The notes beneath the pieces were generated by a model. That model was given only the letters and a program-made list of their open reading frames with translations, ran no database searches and was not told where the DNA came from. A stretch of DNA of 64,000 bases, taken from an uncultured Clostridia bacterium. Lineage in GTDB: Bacteria > Bacillota > Clostridia > Oscillospirales > Ruminococcaceae. The stretch spans positions 1-64,000 of the forward strand of contig CANNSB010000005.1 in assembly GCA_947510165.1 (NCBI GenBank). The letters are read 5' to 3'. The position numbers and the translations under genes are program-made. This document shows, piece by piece, positions 55,848 through 63,705 of this stretch; positions within the stretch are counted from its first letter, which is position 1; the number at the start of each line of letters is the position of its first letter.

Positions 55848-57059
55848 ATGAGTCATGTAAAAGTTGCCGAAGGGATTTACTCTGTTGGAGTTTTAAATCC
55901 TAGTTTAAGAGTATTTGACATAGTTATGAGTACAGCCTATGGAACAACATATAATTCTTATCTTGTTCAAGGTTCTGAAAAAACAGCTATTATAGAGGCT
56001 TCTCATATTGATTATTTTGAATATTATCTTGAAAATATAAAAGAAGTTGCAGATATTATGGATATAGATTATGTTATAATGAACCATAATGAGCCAGACC
56101 ATTCTGGATCTATTGGAAAACTTATAAGTTTAAATCCAAATATAGAAGTTATAGCAACTCCAGCAGGTGCTATGTATTTAAAAAATATATTGAATCATGA
56201 TTCCCCCAAAATAAGAGTTGTTAAAGAAGGCGATAGCATAGATCTTGGAGGAGGAAAGGTTTTAAAATTTATTAGTGCACCTTTTCTTCATTGGCCCGAC
56301 ACAATGTTTACTTGGTTGGAGCAAGACGGAGTTTTGTTTTCTTGTGATTTTTTAGGTGCACATTATTGTGAACCACAGATGAAGGATACTCTTTGTGATA
56401 AAATTGATAAGTATGAAGATGCTTTTTTAGGATATTATAATGCAATATTTGGTCCGTTTAAGCCATATGTTTTAGATGGATTAGAAAAGATTAAAGATTT
56501 GGATATAAAATATGCATGTACAAGTCATGGACCAATTCTTTCAAAGGGTTGTAAATTAGAAGAAAATATAGAAAAATATAAATTATGGAGCACTCAAACA
56601 AAGAATGAAAAAGCTTCGATACCTATTTTTTATTGCTCTGCATATGGAAATACTGAAAAGTTAGCAAAGGCAATTGCAGAAGGAATAAAAAAAGTTTTAC
56701 CATCAGCAAATATTGAAACTTTTGATATAATAGAGAATGAGATGGGATTATTAGGAGAAAAACTAAATAATAGTGATGCTTTTTTAATAGGCTCTCCAAC
56801 TTTAAATAAAGATGCTGTTCCACCAGTTTGGCAACTTTTAGCGCATATTGATGCTATAAATATTCATAAGAAAAAAGCGGCAATATTTGGATCTTGTGGA
56901 TGGAGTGGGGAAGCATTTAAAAATTTAAATGGAAGACTTTCTAATTTAAAGGTTGATGTATTTGACGCTCCCTTTAAGATAACTCTTGTTGCCAGTGAAA
57001 AAGATTTAGTAGACGCTTTTGAATATGGAAAAAGTTTTGGAGAATACTTTTTAGCATAA
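55848..57059 (+). CDS. fprA: Flavodiiron protein (FprA, A-type flavoprotein)
   Basis: A 403-residue enzyme reducing O2 to water and/or NO to N2O. The N-terminal metallo-beta-lactamase-like domain carries the diiron ligands (Asn-His-Asn-Glu-Pro-Asp-His-Ser-Gly near 83, His-Trp-Pro-Asp near 147, Asp-Phe-Leu-Gly-Ala-His). The C-terminal flavodoxin domain has Tyr-Cys-Ser-Ala-Tyr-Gly-Asn-Thr-Glu near 262. Paired with rubredoxin, it protects an anaerobe from oxygen. Confidence 0.96.
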   Translation: MSHVKVAEGIYSVGVLNPSLRVFDIVMSTAYGTTYNSYLVQGSEKTAIIEASHIDYFEYYLENIKEVADIMDIDYVIMNHNEPDHSGSIGKLISLNPNIEVIATPAGAMYLKNILNHDSPKIRVVKEGDSIDLGGGKVLKFISAPFLHWPDTMFTWLEQDGVLFSCDFLGAHYCEPQMKDTLCDKIDKYEDAFLGYYNAIFGPFKPYVLDGLEKIKDLDIKYACTSHGPILSKGCKLEENIEKYKLWSTQTKNEKASIPIFYCSAYGNTEKLAKAIAEGIKKVLPSANIETFDIIENEMGLLGEKLNNSDAFLIGSPTLNKDAVPPVWQLLAHIDAINIHKKKAAIFGSCGWSGEAFKNLNGRLSNLKVDVFDAPFKITLVASEKDLVDAFEYGKSFGEYFLA

Positions 57060-57112
57060 AAAATATAAAAAAATACCTAGAGAAATTTCTCTAGGTATTT
57101 TTTTATATTTTT
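57059..57112. terminator. 54-bp perfect palindrome after fprA
   Basis: Positions 57059-57112 form a perfect palindrome with 27-bp arms and no spacer, starting at the fprA stop codon. The centre can form a CCTAGAGAAA hairpin with a T7 tail. The next promoter begins 8 bp further on. Confidence 0.88.
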
Positions 57113-57119
57113 AAAAAGA

Positions 57120-57148
57120 TTGTTTATTTTTATATATAACATTATAAT
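57120..57148 (+). promoter_or_regulatory. Sigma-A-type promoter of the 2-oxoacid oxidoreductase operon
   Basis: TTGTTT (57120-57125), 17 nt, TATAAT (57143-57148), about 25 bp before the first gene of the operon. Confidence 0.65.
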
Positions 57149-57173
57149 ATATATTAGTTGTAAGGAGAATTTT

Positions 57174-57833
57174 ATGGATAAAAAGATAAAAGTTTTTTGT
57201 GGATATTATGGAAGCGGAAAAACAAATTTTGCTATAAATTATGGAATAGATATGAAAAATAAAGGATATGAAATTTTAATTATTGATTTAGATATAATAA
57301 ATCCTTATTATAAAATAGCTAATTACACTAAAATTTTTGATAAATATGGGATAGAATATATTATTCCACTATCATCTAATACCACTATAGATATCCCTGC
57401 TTTAAGTCCTATGATAGGATTTAGATTAAATAATTTTAAAGGAATTATTATAATCGATATGGGGGGAGATGGTGCAGGAAGTTTAGCAGTTGGACAATAC
57501 AATAGTCTTATAAAATCTAGAGATTATGATATGTTTTATGTTTTTAATCTTTATCGAAATCTTATGACCGATGGAAAAGGTATATTGAAAAATATATTAG
57601 ATATAGAAAAATCTAGTAGATTAGAAGTTGGATATCTAGTAAATAATTCTAATATAGGAGATCAAACAAGATTAGAAGATATAACATGTTTATCTGAGAA
57701 AGAATTTGAAATAGAAAAGATTACTAATAAAAAGATTGTTTATAGAACAATTGATCAAAAATTATTAAATAAACAAGAAAATTTGGATAATTTTTATCCA
57801 ATTGAGATATATGTGAAAAAAATATGGGAATAG
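57174..57833 (+). CDS. P-loop ATP-binding protein of the 2-oxoacid oxidoreductase operon
   Basis: A 219-residue P-loop protein. Walker A is Gly-Tyr-Tyr-Gly-Ser-Gly-Lys-Thr-Asn (residues 9-17), with Ile-Ile-Asp-Leu-Asp and Ile-Ile-Asp-Met-Gly-Gly-Asp as Walker B-like segments, reminiscent of the MinD/CobQ superfamily. ATG 57174 follows AAGGAG; the upstream frame lacks a ribosome binding site. Its position as first gene before the ferredoxin and catalytic subunits suggests a maturation or cluster-loading role, which is inference only. Confidence 0.75.
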   Translation: MDKKIKVFCGYYGSGKTNFAINYGIDMKNKGYEILIIDLDIINPYYKIANYTKIFDKYGIEYIIPLSSNTTIDIPALSPMIGFRLNNFKGIIIIDMGGDGAGSLAVGQYNSLIKSRDYDMFYVFNLYRNLMTDGKGILKNILDIEKSSRLEVGYLVNNSNIGDQTRLEDITCLSEKEFEIEKITNKKIVYRTIDQKLLNKQENLDNFYPIEIYVKKIWE

Positions 57834-57847
57834 AAAGGAAATTTTTT

Positions 57848-58054
57848 ATGGCAAAATTAACAATAGATAAAGACAGATGTAAGGCTTGTGGATTATGTGT
57901 ATCTGTGTGTCCGAAAAAAGTTTTACAACTTTCTGAAGAAGAGTTTAATATAAAAGGATATACACCTATAAAGGTTATGGCTATTGAAGATTGTATCGGG
58001 TGTGGAATGTGTGGAATGATCTGTCCAGATTATGTAATTAAAATAGAAAAATAG
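57848..58054 (+). CDS. 2x[4Fe-4S] ferredoxin, delta subunit of 2-oxoacid oxidoreductase
   Basis: A 68-residue bacterial ferredoxin with two Cys-x2-Cys-x2-Cys-x3-Cys-Pro motifs (Cys-Lys-Ala-Cys-Gly-Leu-Cys and Cys-Ile-Gly-Cys-Gly-Met-Cys). It passes electrons from the TPP subunit to free ferredoxin. ATG 57848 follows GAAAGGA; a start at 57824 would overlap the previous gene. It precedes the alpha subunit by 9 nt. Confidence 0.92.
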   Translation: MAKLTIDKDRCKACGLCVSVCPKKVLQLSEEEFNIKGYTPIKVMAIEDCIGCGMCGMICPDYVIKIEK

Positions 58055-58063
58055 GAGGAAATT

Positions 58064-59131
58064 ATGAAGAAAAACACCTACCTTATGAAGGGAAATGAAG
58101 CGATAGCAGAAGGGGCAATTAGAGCAGGGTGTAAGGCTTTTTTTGGATATCCAATAACACCTCAGACAGAAATAGCAGCGTATATGTCCAATAAAATGAG
58201 AGAATCTGGTGGAGTTTATCTACAAGCTGAATCCGAAATATCGGCGATAAATATGGTTTTAGGAGCAGCGGCAACGGGAACTAGGGTTATGACATCATCA
58301 TCATCTCCAGGAATAAGCCTAAAAACGGAAACAATTTCTTATATAGCTGCTTCTGATCTTCCATGTGTTATTGTGGATGTCCAACGAGCAGGACCAGGGT
58401 TAGGGGGGATACAGCCCTCTCAAGCAGACTATTTTCAGGTTGTAAAAGCTTTGGGTCATGGTGATTTTTATTGTTTAGTATATGCACCATCTGGAGTTGG
58501 AGAGGCTGTTGAAATTATACATAGAGCATTTGATAAAGCTGATGAATATAGAATGCCAGTTATTATTTTGGCAGATGGAATATTAGGACAGATGATGGAG
58601 CCGGTTTGTTTTGATGATGAAATTAAACAAGATAAGCTTGTGGAAAAAAATTGGGCAACCTCTGGTCATCAAGAAAAAAGACCTCCTAATATAGTTAATT
58701 CACTTATTTTAAATGTAAATAGTTTGGAACAAAAAATTGTAGATAGATTTAAAAAATATGAAGAGATAAAATTAAAGGAAGTTATGGTAGAAGAATATCT
58801 TGTTGATGATGCTGAAATAGTTATTATTGCGTATGGTTCGACGGCGAGAATAGCAAAGACAGCGGTGGACAGTATGCGGGCAGATGGAGAAAAAATTGGA
58901 GTTTTAAGACCGATATCTTTATGGCCATTTCCTAATGATAAAATAGAAGAAATTTCTAAAAAAGTTGGAAATATATTGGTTGTAGAGATGAGTATGGGTC
59001 AGATGATATTGGATGTTAAGGCGGTTGTTGAAGGAAGATGCAAGGTTGATTTTTGTGGGAGAACAGGGGGAAATGTTCCAACTCCAACTGAAATTATTGA
59101 TAAGGTTTCTAGTATAAAAAGGGGGGATTAG
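58064..59131 (+). CDS. vorB: 2-oxoacid:ferredoxin oxidoreductase alpha subunit (VorB/KorA type)
   Basis: A 355-residue subunit starting Gly-Asn-Glu-Ala-Ile-Ala-Glu-Gly-Ala and containing Gly-Tyr-Pro-Ile-Thr-Pro-Gln-Thr-Glu, the pyrimidine-binding part of the POR/KOR family. With the beta, gamma and delta subunits it oxidatively decarboxylates a 2-oxoacid to an acyl-CoA while reducing ferredoxin. Separate alpha, beta, gamma and delta genes fit Vor (branched-chain) or Kor (2-oxoglutarate); the substrate is not decided by sequence. It is directly followed by beta with no gap. Confidence 0.92.
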   Translation: MKKNTYLMKGNEAIAEGAIRAGCKAFFGYPITPQTEIAAYMSNKMRESGGVYLQAESEISAINMVLGAAATGTRVMTSSSSPGISLKTETISYIAASDLPCVIVDVQRAGPGLGGIQPSQADYFQVVKALGHGDFYCLVYAPSGVGEAVEIIHRAFDKADEYRMPVIILADGILGQMMEPVCFDDEIKQDKLVEKNWATSGHQEKRPPNIVNSLILNVNSLEQKIVDRFKKYEEIKLKEVMVEEYLVDDAEIVIIAYGSTARIAKTAVDSMRADGEKIGVLRPISLWPFPNDKIEEISKKVGNILVVEMSMGQMILDVKAVVEGRCKVDFCGRTGGNVPTPTEIIDKVSSIKRGD

Positions 59132-59884
59132 ATGAAAACTGTATTTGAAAAAACAAAAGGACTAACAGATGCAATAACTCATTATTGTCCAGGATGTACC
59201 CATGGGATATCCCATAGAATAGTAGGGGAAGTTTTAGAAGAATTTGAAGTGTTAGGAAAAACTGTTGGAATTGCGTCTGTTGGATGTTCGGTTATGTCAT
59301 ATGATTATTTTAATGTGGATATGGTTCAAGCACCACATGGGAGGGCTCCGTCGGTTGCTACAGGGGTTAAACGTGTTTTACCTGATAATATAGTTTTTAC
59401 ATATCAAGGTGATGGAGATCTGGCAGCTATAGGAACAGGGGAAGTTGTTCATGCTGCAGCAAGGGGAGAGAATATAACGGTTATATTTATAAACAATGGA
59501 ACATACGGGATGACAGGAGGGCAGATGGCGCCAACAACTCTTTTATCTCAAGTTACCCAGACAACCCCTAAAGGAAGAGATAAACATAATGATGGATTTC
59601 CTATAAGAGTTTGTGAAATGCTTTCTACATTAGAAGGTGTTGTTTATGCAGAAAGAACAGCATTGGACAGTCCAAAGGGAGTTATGCAGACTAAAAGGGC
59701 TGTTAAAAAAGCATTTAAATCTCAAATAGAAAAAAAAGGATTTAGCATAGTTGAGATTCTTTCTACCTGTCCAACTAATTGGGGTTTGACAGCGGTAGAA
59801 TCTTTAAAATGGGTTGAAAAAGAGATGACGGAATATTATCCTCTAGGAGTTTATAAAGATAAGACTGATAAGGGGGTTTTTTAA
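59132..59884 (+). CDS. 2-oxoacid:ferredoxin oxidoreductase beta subunit (TPP-binding)
   Basis: A 250-residue TPP-binding subunit: Cys-Pro-Gly-Cys-Thr-His-Gly near residue 19, and the TPP motif Gly-Asp-Gly-Asp-Leu-Ala ... Asn-Asn-Gly-Thr-Tyr-Gly-Met-Thr-Gly-Gly-Gln near 95-132. It carries the catalytic thiamine site of the complex. It begins immediately after the alpha stop codon, implying coupled translation. Confidence 0.95.
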   Translation: MKTVFEKTKGLTDAITHYCPGCTHGISHRIVGEVLEEFEVLGKTVGIASVGCSVMSYDYFNVDMVQAPHGRAPSVATGVKRVLPDNIVFTYQGDGDLAAIGTGEVVHAAARGENITVIFINNGTYGMTGGQMAPTTLLSQVTQTTPKGRDKHNDGFPIRVCEMLSTLEGVVYAERTALDSPKGVMQTKRAVKKAFKSQIEKKGFSIVEILSTCPTNWGLTAVESLKWVEKEMTEYYPLGVYKDKTDKGVF

Positions 59885-59885
59885 A

Positions 59886-60416
59886 ATGGAAGGAAAAACT
59901 CTTTTTGCGGGATTTGGAGGACAGGGCATTTTATTTGCTGGAAAAGTTTTGTCTTATATCGGTTTAATAGATGATAATAATGTTAGTTGGTTGCCTTCTT
60001 ATGGCCCTGAGATGAGAGGGGGGACAGCAAACTGTAGTGTTTGTATATCAAAATCTCCTATAGGTTCTCCCATTGTTTTAGAGCCAGAAAATTTGATTGT
60101 TATGAATATTCCCTCTTTTAAAAAATTTGAAGCGAGTGTTTGTGTGGGAGGAAATATAATATTAGATTCTTCTTTAATAAAAGACTCTAAAAGTAGAGAG
60201 GATATTTTTTATTATGATATACCTGCTACATATCTTGCAAAAAAAAATAATTTAGAAAAGCTTGGAAATATTATTATGTTGGGAAAGTTTTTAAAAATTA
60301 TAGAATATAAAGATAAAGAAACCGTTGTAAAAGGGATAGAAAAATCTGTTTCAAAAAAACGAAAAGAGCTTATAGAAAAAAATATAGAAGCATTTGAAAT
60401 TGGGTATAATAATTAA
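59886..60416 (+). CDS. 2-oxoacid:ferredoxin oxidoreductase gamma subunit
   Basis: A 176-residue gamma domain: Gly-Phe-Gly-Gly-Gln-Gly near residue 8, Ser-Tyr-Gly-Pro-Glu-Met-Arg-Gly-Gly-Thr-Ala near 38, the standard POR-gamma signatures. It completes the delta-alpha-beta-gamma operon. No clear terminator follows before spoVT. Confidence 0.94.
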   Translation: MEGKTLFAGFGGQGILFAGKVLSYIGLIDDNNVSWLPSYGPEMRGGTANCSVCISKSPIGSPIVLEPENLIVMNIPSFKKFEASVCVGGNIILDSSLIKDSKSREDIFYYDIPATYLAKKNNLEKLGNIIMLGKFLKIIEYKDKETVVKGIEKSVSKKRKELIEKNIEAFEIGYNN

Positions 60417-60511
60417 ATGGAAATTTAATTGAAAAATAATGGGATAAAAAAGCCTTTTGGGTTAATAATATATTTAAATAGATTATATATTGCTCAATAG
60501 GAGGGCTTTTT

Positions 60512-61054
60512 ATGAAAGCTACAGGAATTGTTAGGAGGATAGACGACTTGGGAAGAGTTGTTATTCCTAAAGAAATTAGAAGAACAATGAGGATAAGAGA
60601 AGGAGATCCTTTAGAAATATTTACAACTGCACAGGGGGAGATTACATTTAAAAAGTTTTCTCCAGTTGGTGAACTGTCTATATTTGCATCTCAGTATGCA
60701 GATGTTTTATATAAAACCACAGGAATTCCCGCAATTGTTTGTGATAAAGATGTTGTTATTGCGGCTTCTGGATCTGGAAAAAAAGAAGTTATTGAAAGAA
60801 GAATTACATCTACTTTAGAAGATATAATGAAGAATAAAAAAAGTATAGCATATACAAGTCAGGATATGCATAAGGTTGTTCCTGTTGAGGGATGTTTAAA
60901 GCATATTTTGGTTTGTGCACCAATCACATTTTCTGGAGATGTTGGTGGGGCGATTATGTTTATATCTACAGAAGAAAATACAGTCGCCACAGAGTCTCAG
61001 GTAAAGCTTGTTCAGGCCGCTTCTATGTTTTTGGGTAAACAGATAGAAGATTAA
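60512..61054 (+). CDS. spoVT: Stage V sporulation protein T
   Basis: A 180-residue regulator. An N-terminal AbrB/MazE-type DNA-binding domain (Asp-Asp-Leu-Gly-Arg-Val-Val-Ile-Pro-Lys-Glu-Ile-Arg, about 11-23) is followed by a GAF-like C-terminal domain (about 55-178), the SpoVT layout and length. SpoVT tunes late forespore (sigma-G) genes. Its presence suggests a sporulating lineage, though AbrB-GAF relatives can serve other roles. GGAGGG is about 6 nt upstream. AAAAAGCC (60447-60454) could pair with GGCTTTTT (60504-60511) over the ribosome binding site. Confidence 0.93.
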   Translation: MKATGIVRRIDDLGRVVIPKEIRRTMRIREGDPLEIFTTAQGEITFKKFSPVGELSIFASQYADVLYKTTGIPAIVCDKDVVIAASGSGKKEVIERRITSTLEDIMKNKKSIAYTSQDMHKVVPVEGCLKHILVCAPITFSGDVGGAIMFISTEENTVATESQVKLVQAASMFLGKQIED

Positions 61055-61061
61055 AAACAAG

Positions 61062-61090
61062 TTGAAAATCTTTTTTAATAATGTTATAAT
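61062..61090 (+). promoter_or_regulatory. Sigma-A promoter of the rimP-nusA-infB operon
   Basis: TTGAAA (61062-61067), exactly 17 nt, TATAAT (61085-61090), just after spoVT. It is placed to transcribe the leader hairpin and the translation-factor operon. Confidence 0.8.
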
Positions 61091-61112
61091 GTTATAAGTT
61101 AATGATATTTTA

Positions 61113-61151
61113 AAACGAAAGACTGGGAGAGATACACCCAGTCTTTCGTTT
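61113..61151 (+). promoter_or_regulatory. Leader hairpin upstream of rimP
   Basis: Perfect 15-bp stem 61113-61127/61137-61151 (AAACGAAAGACTGGG and its complement) with a 9-nt loop, beginning about 15-20 nt after the predicted transcription start. No T run follows. A strong stem at this point could protect the 5' end or serve as a NusA-responsive attenuator; that is inference. Confidence 0.7.
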
Positions 61152-61169
61152 ATGTTGGAGTTGTTGTTT

Positions 61170-61691
61170 TTGAAAAAAAGTAAAAGTTCGGAAAAATCAG
61201 GAGGAAAAAAAAATACAGCCTATAAGGTTCAACAGTTTGTAGAACCTCTGATTTTGGAAAACAATCTTATTTTATGGGATGTTCGCTTTGAAAAAGATGG
61301 ATCATGTTGGTTTTTAAGGGTTATGATAGATAAGAAGGATGGACTTGTAAATTTTGAAGATTGTGAAAAAATCAGTAGACCATTGGATAAGCTTTTAGAT
61401 GATGCTGATTTTATAGAACAGAGTTATTTTTTAGAAGTTTCGTCTGCTGGTTTAAATAGAGAGCTAAAAAAATCATCACATTTTGAATATTCTAAAGGCA
61501 AAAAAGTTTTAATAAAAACTATTAGACCAGTTGAAGGAGTTCGTGATTTTTTAGGAATTTTAGAAAAAGTCGAAGATGATATTGTTTATATAAAACAAGA
61601 AAATGAAATAATATTTTCTCATTGTATAAAAGATTGTAGCTATATAAAACTAGAAGAGATTATACCGATGGAGGAAATTAATTATGAATAA
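61170..61691 (+). CDS. rimP: Ribosome maturation factor RimP
   Basis: A 173-residue factor for 30S assembly (YlxS). The N-terminal domain holds Leu-Trp-Asp-Val-Arg-Phe-Glu and Phe-Glu-Asp-Cys-Glu-Lys-Ile-Ser-Arg; the centre has Leu-Glu-Val-Ser-Ser-Ala-Gly-Leu-Asn-Arg; the C-terminus is an SH3-like domain. TTG 61170 is favoured because GGAG (61157-61160) is 9 nt upstream; an in-frame ATG at 61152 abuts the leader hairpin and has no ribosome binding site. The end overlaps nusA by 8 nt. Confidence 0.93.
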   Translation: MKKSKSSEKSGGKKNTAYKVQQFVEPLILENNLILWDVRFEKDGSCWFLRVMIDKKDGLVNFEDCEKISRPLDKLLDDADFIEQSYFLEVSSAGLNRELKKSSHFEYSKGKKVLIKTIRPVEGVRDFLGILEKVEDDIVYIKQENEIIFSHCIKDCSYIKLEEIIPMEEINYE

Positions 61692-63024
61692 TGAATTCTT
61701 TGATGCTTTAGAGATTTTTGAAAAAGAAAAAGGGATATCACAAGAATATCTTTTGGAAAAGATAAAAACAGCAATTTCTATAGCTATAAAAAAAGATTAT
61801 AATCTGTTAGATAATTTTAAAATAGAGCTGGATAATATTTCTAGAAAATTTAAAGTAAGTATTATTAAAAAAGTTGTTGTTGATGTTGAAGAGAAGTCTG
61901 AGGAGATTAGTTTAGAAAATGCGTTAAGTTATAATAAAAGAGCAAGATTAGGGGAAACGGTAGAGATAAAACTGGACACAAAACAGCTTGGTAGAATAGC
62001 CGCACAGACGGCAAAAAGTGTTATAAAACAGTCTATTCGAGATGCAGAAAGAGTTCAACTTTTAGAACAATATAATGAAAAGGTAGATAAAATTATTTCT
62101 GGAGTTGTTTTAAAGATAGATCCAAGGAATGGAAATTTAGTTGTAGAGAGTGAAAAACATGAGATTACGCTCTTCGCTAATGAGCAGATTCCAGGAGAAA
62201 CTTTTATAGAGGGAGATCGTATAAAAGTTTATGTAACGGGTGTTATATCCACTGAAAAAAAATGTAATATGAAAATTTCTAGGGTTCATAAAGATTTTGT
62301 TAAAAAATTATTTGAGCTAGAAGTTCCAGAGATAAATGATGGAGTTGTAACAGTTAAAGCTGTTTCTAGAGAAGCGGGAAGTAGATCTAAGATTGCTGTT
62401 TATACTTTGGATTGTGATGTTGATCCAGTTGGATCCTGTATTGGGTCAAAAGGGATGAGGATTTTAAATATTGTTAAAGAGTTGAATGGGGAAAAAATAG
62501 ATATAATAAAATATAATGAAGCTATGGAAGAATTTATATCTGAGAGTTTATCACCATCTAAAGTTATTTCCACAAAAATTTTAGATGAAGAAGAAAAAAC
62601 GTGTCGAGTTATAGTTCCAAAAGATCAACTTTCTTTGGCGATAGGAAATAGAGGACAGAATGCAAAACTTGCTGCAAGGCTTACGGGGTATAAGATAGAT
62701 ATTATATCTGATGAAATGGAACTAGAAAATATAAGAGAAGCTGAGGATCTTAGGTCTATGGAAGCGGCAGCAGAGGGAAAGCCAGTTGTAGAGGAATCAG
62801 CAGCAGAGGGAGAGCCAGTTATAGAGAAATCAGCAGCAGAGGGAGAGCCAGTTATAGAGGAATCAGCAGTAGAGGGAGAGCCAGTTGTTGTAGAGGAATC
62901 AGCAGCAGAGGGAGAGCCAGTTATAGAGAAATCAGCAGCAGAGGGAGAGCCAGTTATAGAGGAATCAGCAGTAGAGGGAGAGCCAGTTGTTGTAGAGGAA
63001 GAAGTAGAATCAAAAAATATATAA
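61684..63024 (+). CDS. nusA: Transcription termination/antitermination protein NusA
   Basis: A 446-residue RNA polymerase-binding factor: N-terminal domain (about 1-125), S1 domain (about 130-200), and tandem KH domains with Gly-Ser-Lys-Gly-Met-Arg near 258 and Gly-Asn-Arg-Gly-Gln-Asn near 322. Bacillus NusA ends soon after KH2. Here a ~90-residue acidic, Glu/Ala/Pro/Val-rich tail follows, built of tandem repeats. The tail has noticeably higher G content than the core and looks like recent repeat expansion. Confidence 0.96.
   Translation: MNNEFFDALEIFEKEKGISQEYLLEKIKTAISIAIKKDYNLLDNFKIELDNISRKFKVSIIKKVVVDVEEKSEEISLENALSYNKRARLGETVEIKLDTKQLGRIAAQTAKSVIKQSIRDAERVQLLEQYNEKVDKIISGVVLKIDPRNGNLVVESEKHEITLFANEQIPGETFIEGDRIKVYVTGVISTEKKCNMKISRVHKDFVKKLFELEVPEINDGVVTVKAVSREAGSRSKIAVYTLDCDVDPVGSCIGSKGMRILNIVKELNGEKIDIIKYNEAMEEFISESLSPSKVISTKILDEEEKTCRVIVPKDQLSLAIGNRGQNAKLAARLTGYKIDIISDEMELENIREAEDLRSMEAAAEGKPVVEESAAEGEPVIEKSAAEGEPVIEESAVEGEPVVVEESAAEGEPVIEKSAAEGEPVIEESAVEGEPVVVEEEVESKNI
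62767..62997 (+). repeat. Tandem repeats in the nusA tail, incl. two identical 102-bp units
   Basis: Seven ~33-bp units encode Ser-Ala-(Ala/Val)-Glu-Gly-Glu-Pro-Val-(Ile/Val)-Glu-(Glu/Lys). They form a higher-order duplication: 62794-62895 and 62896-62997 are identical 102-bp (34-codon) copies. Confidence 0.93.
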
Positions 63025-63134
63025 CCAAAATAATTTTTAAAAAATTTAATATTTAATTTCGTATAATTTTCTAAATTATATTTATTATATTGTTTATTAT
63101 ATAGGAGGATGTTAAAATAGAAATTATAAAGACG

Positions 63135-63389
63135 GTGGATCGTATGTGCGGGGGATGTAGAAAATTATATCCTCGAACCAGTCTAATTAAAATTGTTCTA
63201 AAAGATAAACAAGATGTATTTCTAGATAAAACGTATAAACAAGATGGTCGAGGGTGTTATCTTTGTAAAAATAAAGAATGCTTTACTATTTTTAAAAAGA
63301 AAAAAGTTTTAGAAAGAAGTTTTAAGAAAAAAAAATTAGAGGAAATATACGCAGAGGTAGAAGAGGAGATACAACTTGTTGGAAAATAA
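63135..63389 (+). CDS. ylxR: YlxR family RNA-binding protein (RnpM)
   Basis: An ~84-residue protein with Cys-Gly-Gly-Cys-Arg-Lys-x-Tyr-Pro-Arg, Leu-Ile-Lys-Ile-Val and Gly-Arg-Gly-Cys-Tyr-Leu-Cys, the YlxR fold (an RNase P modulator in Bacillus). The start is unclear. GTG 63135 has no ribosome binding site; a perfect AGGAGG at 63103-63108 is spaced 8 nt from an in-frame ATA at 63117. The ATG right after AGGAGG reads only three codons before TAG. It lies in the rimP-nusA-ylxR-ylxQ-infB operon. Confidence 0.9.
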   Translation: MDRMCGGCRKLYPRTSLIKIVLKDKQDVFLDKTYKQDGRGCYLCKNKECFTIFKKKKVLERSFKKKKLEEIYAEVEEEIQLVGK

Positions 63390-63693
63390 CTTTGGAAGTC
63401 TGCTTGGTTTAAGTAGAAAAGCAAATTTTTTAAACTATGGATTTGAAACTGTAAAGTCTCTTGTTTTAAAAGGTGAAGTTAGAGTTATATTAATTACATA
63501 TGATATATCAGATAAAACAAAAAAAGAAATAAATTATTTTATTAAAGATTTGTCTATACAATTAATAGAAACAGAATATTCCATGGAAGATATTGGTGTT
63601 TTTATAGGAAAAAAGACAAAAATAATAGGGCTTAAAGATGGCGGATTAACAGATAAAATTTTAGCAATATATAATTTGGAAAAAAAAGATTAG
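63376..63693 (+). CDS. ylxQ: L7Ae/L30e-family RNA-binding protein YlxQ
   Basis: A 105-residue L7Ae-type kink-turn RNA-binding protein: Leu-Leu-Gly-Leu-Ser-Arg-Lys-Ala near residue 9, followed by alternating helices and strands typical of the family. The start is TTG with GAGG about 9 nt upstream, overlapping ylxR by 14 nt. It precedes infB by 12 nt. Confidence 0.92.
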   Translation: MLENNFGSLLGLSRKANFLNYGFETVKSLVLKGEVRVILITYDISDKTKKEINYFIKDLSIQLIETEYSMEDIGVFIGKKTKIIGLKDGGLTDKILAIYNLEKKD

Positions 63694-63705
63694 GAGGACT
63701 TTTAT

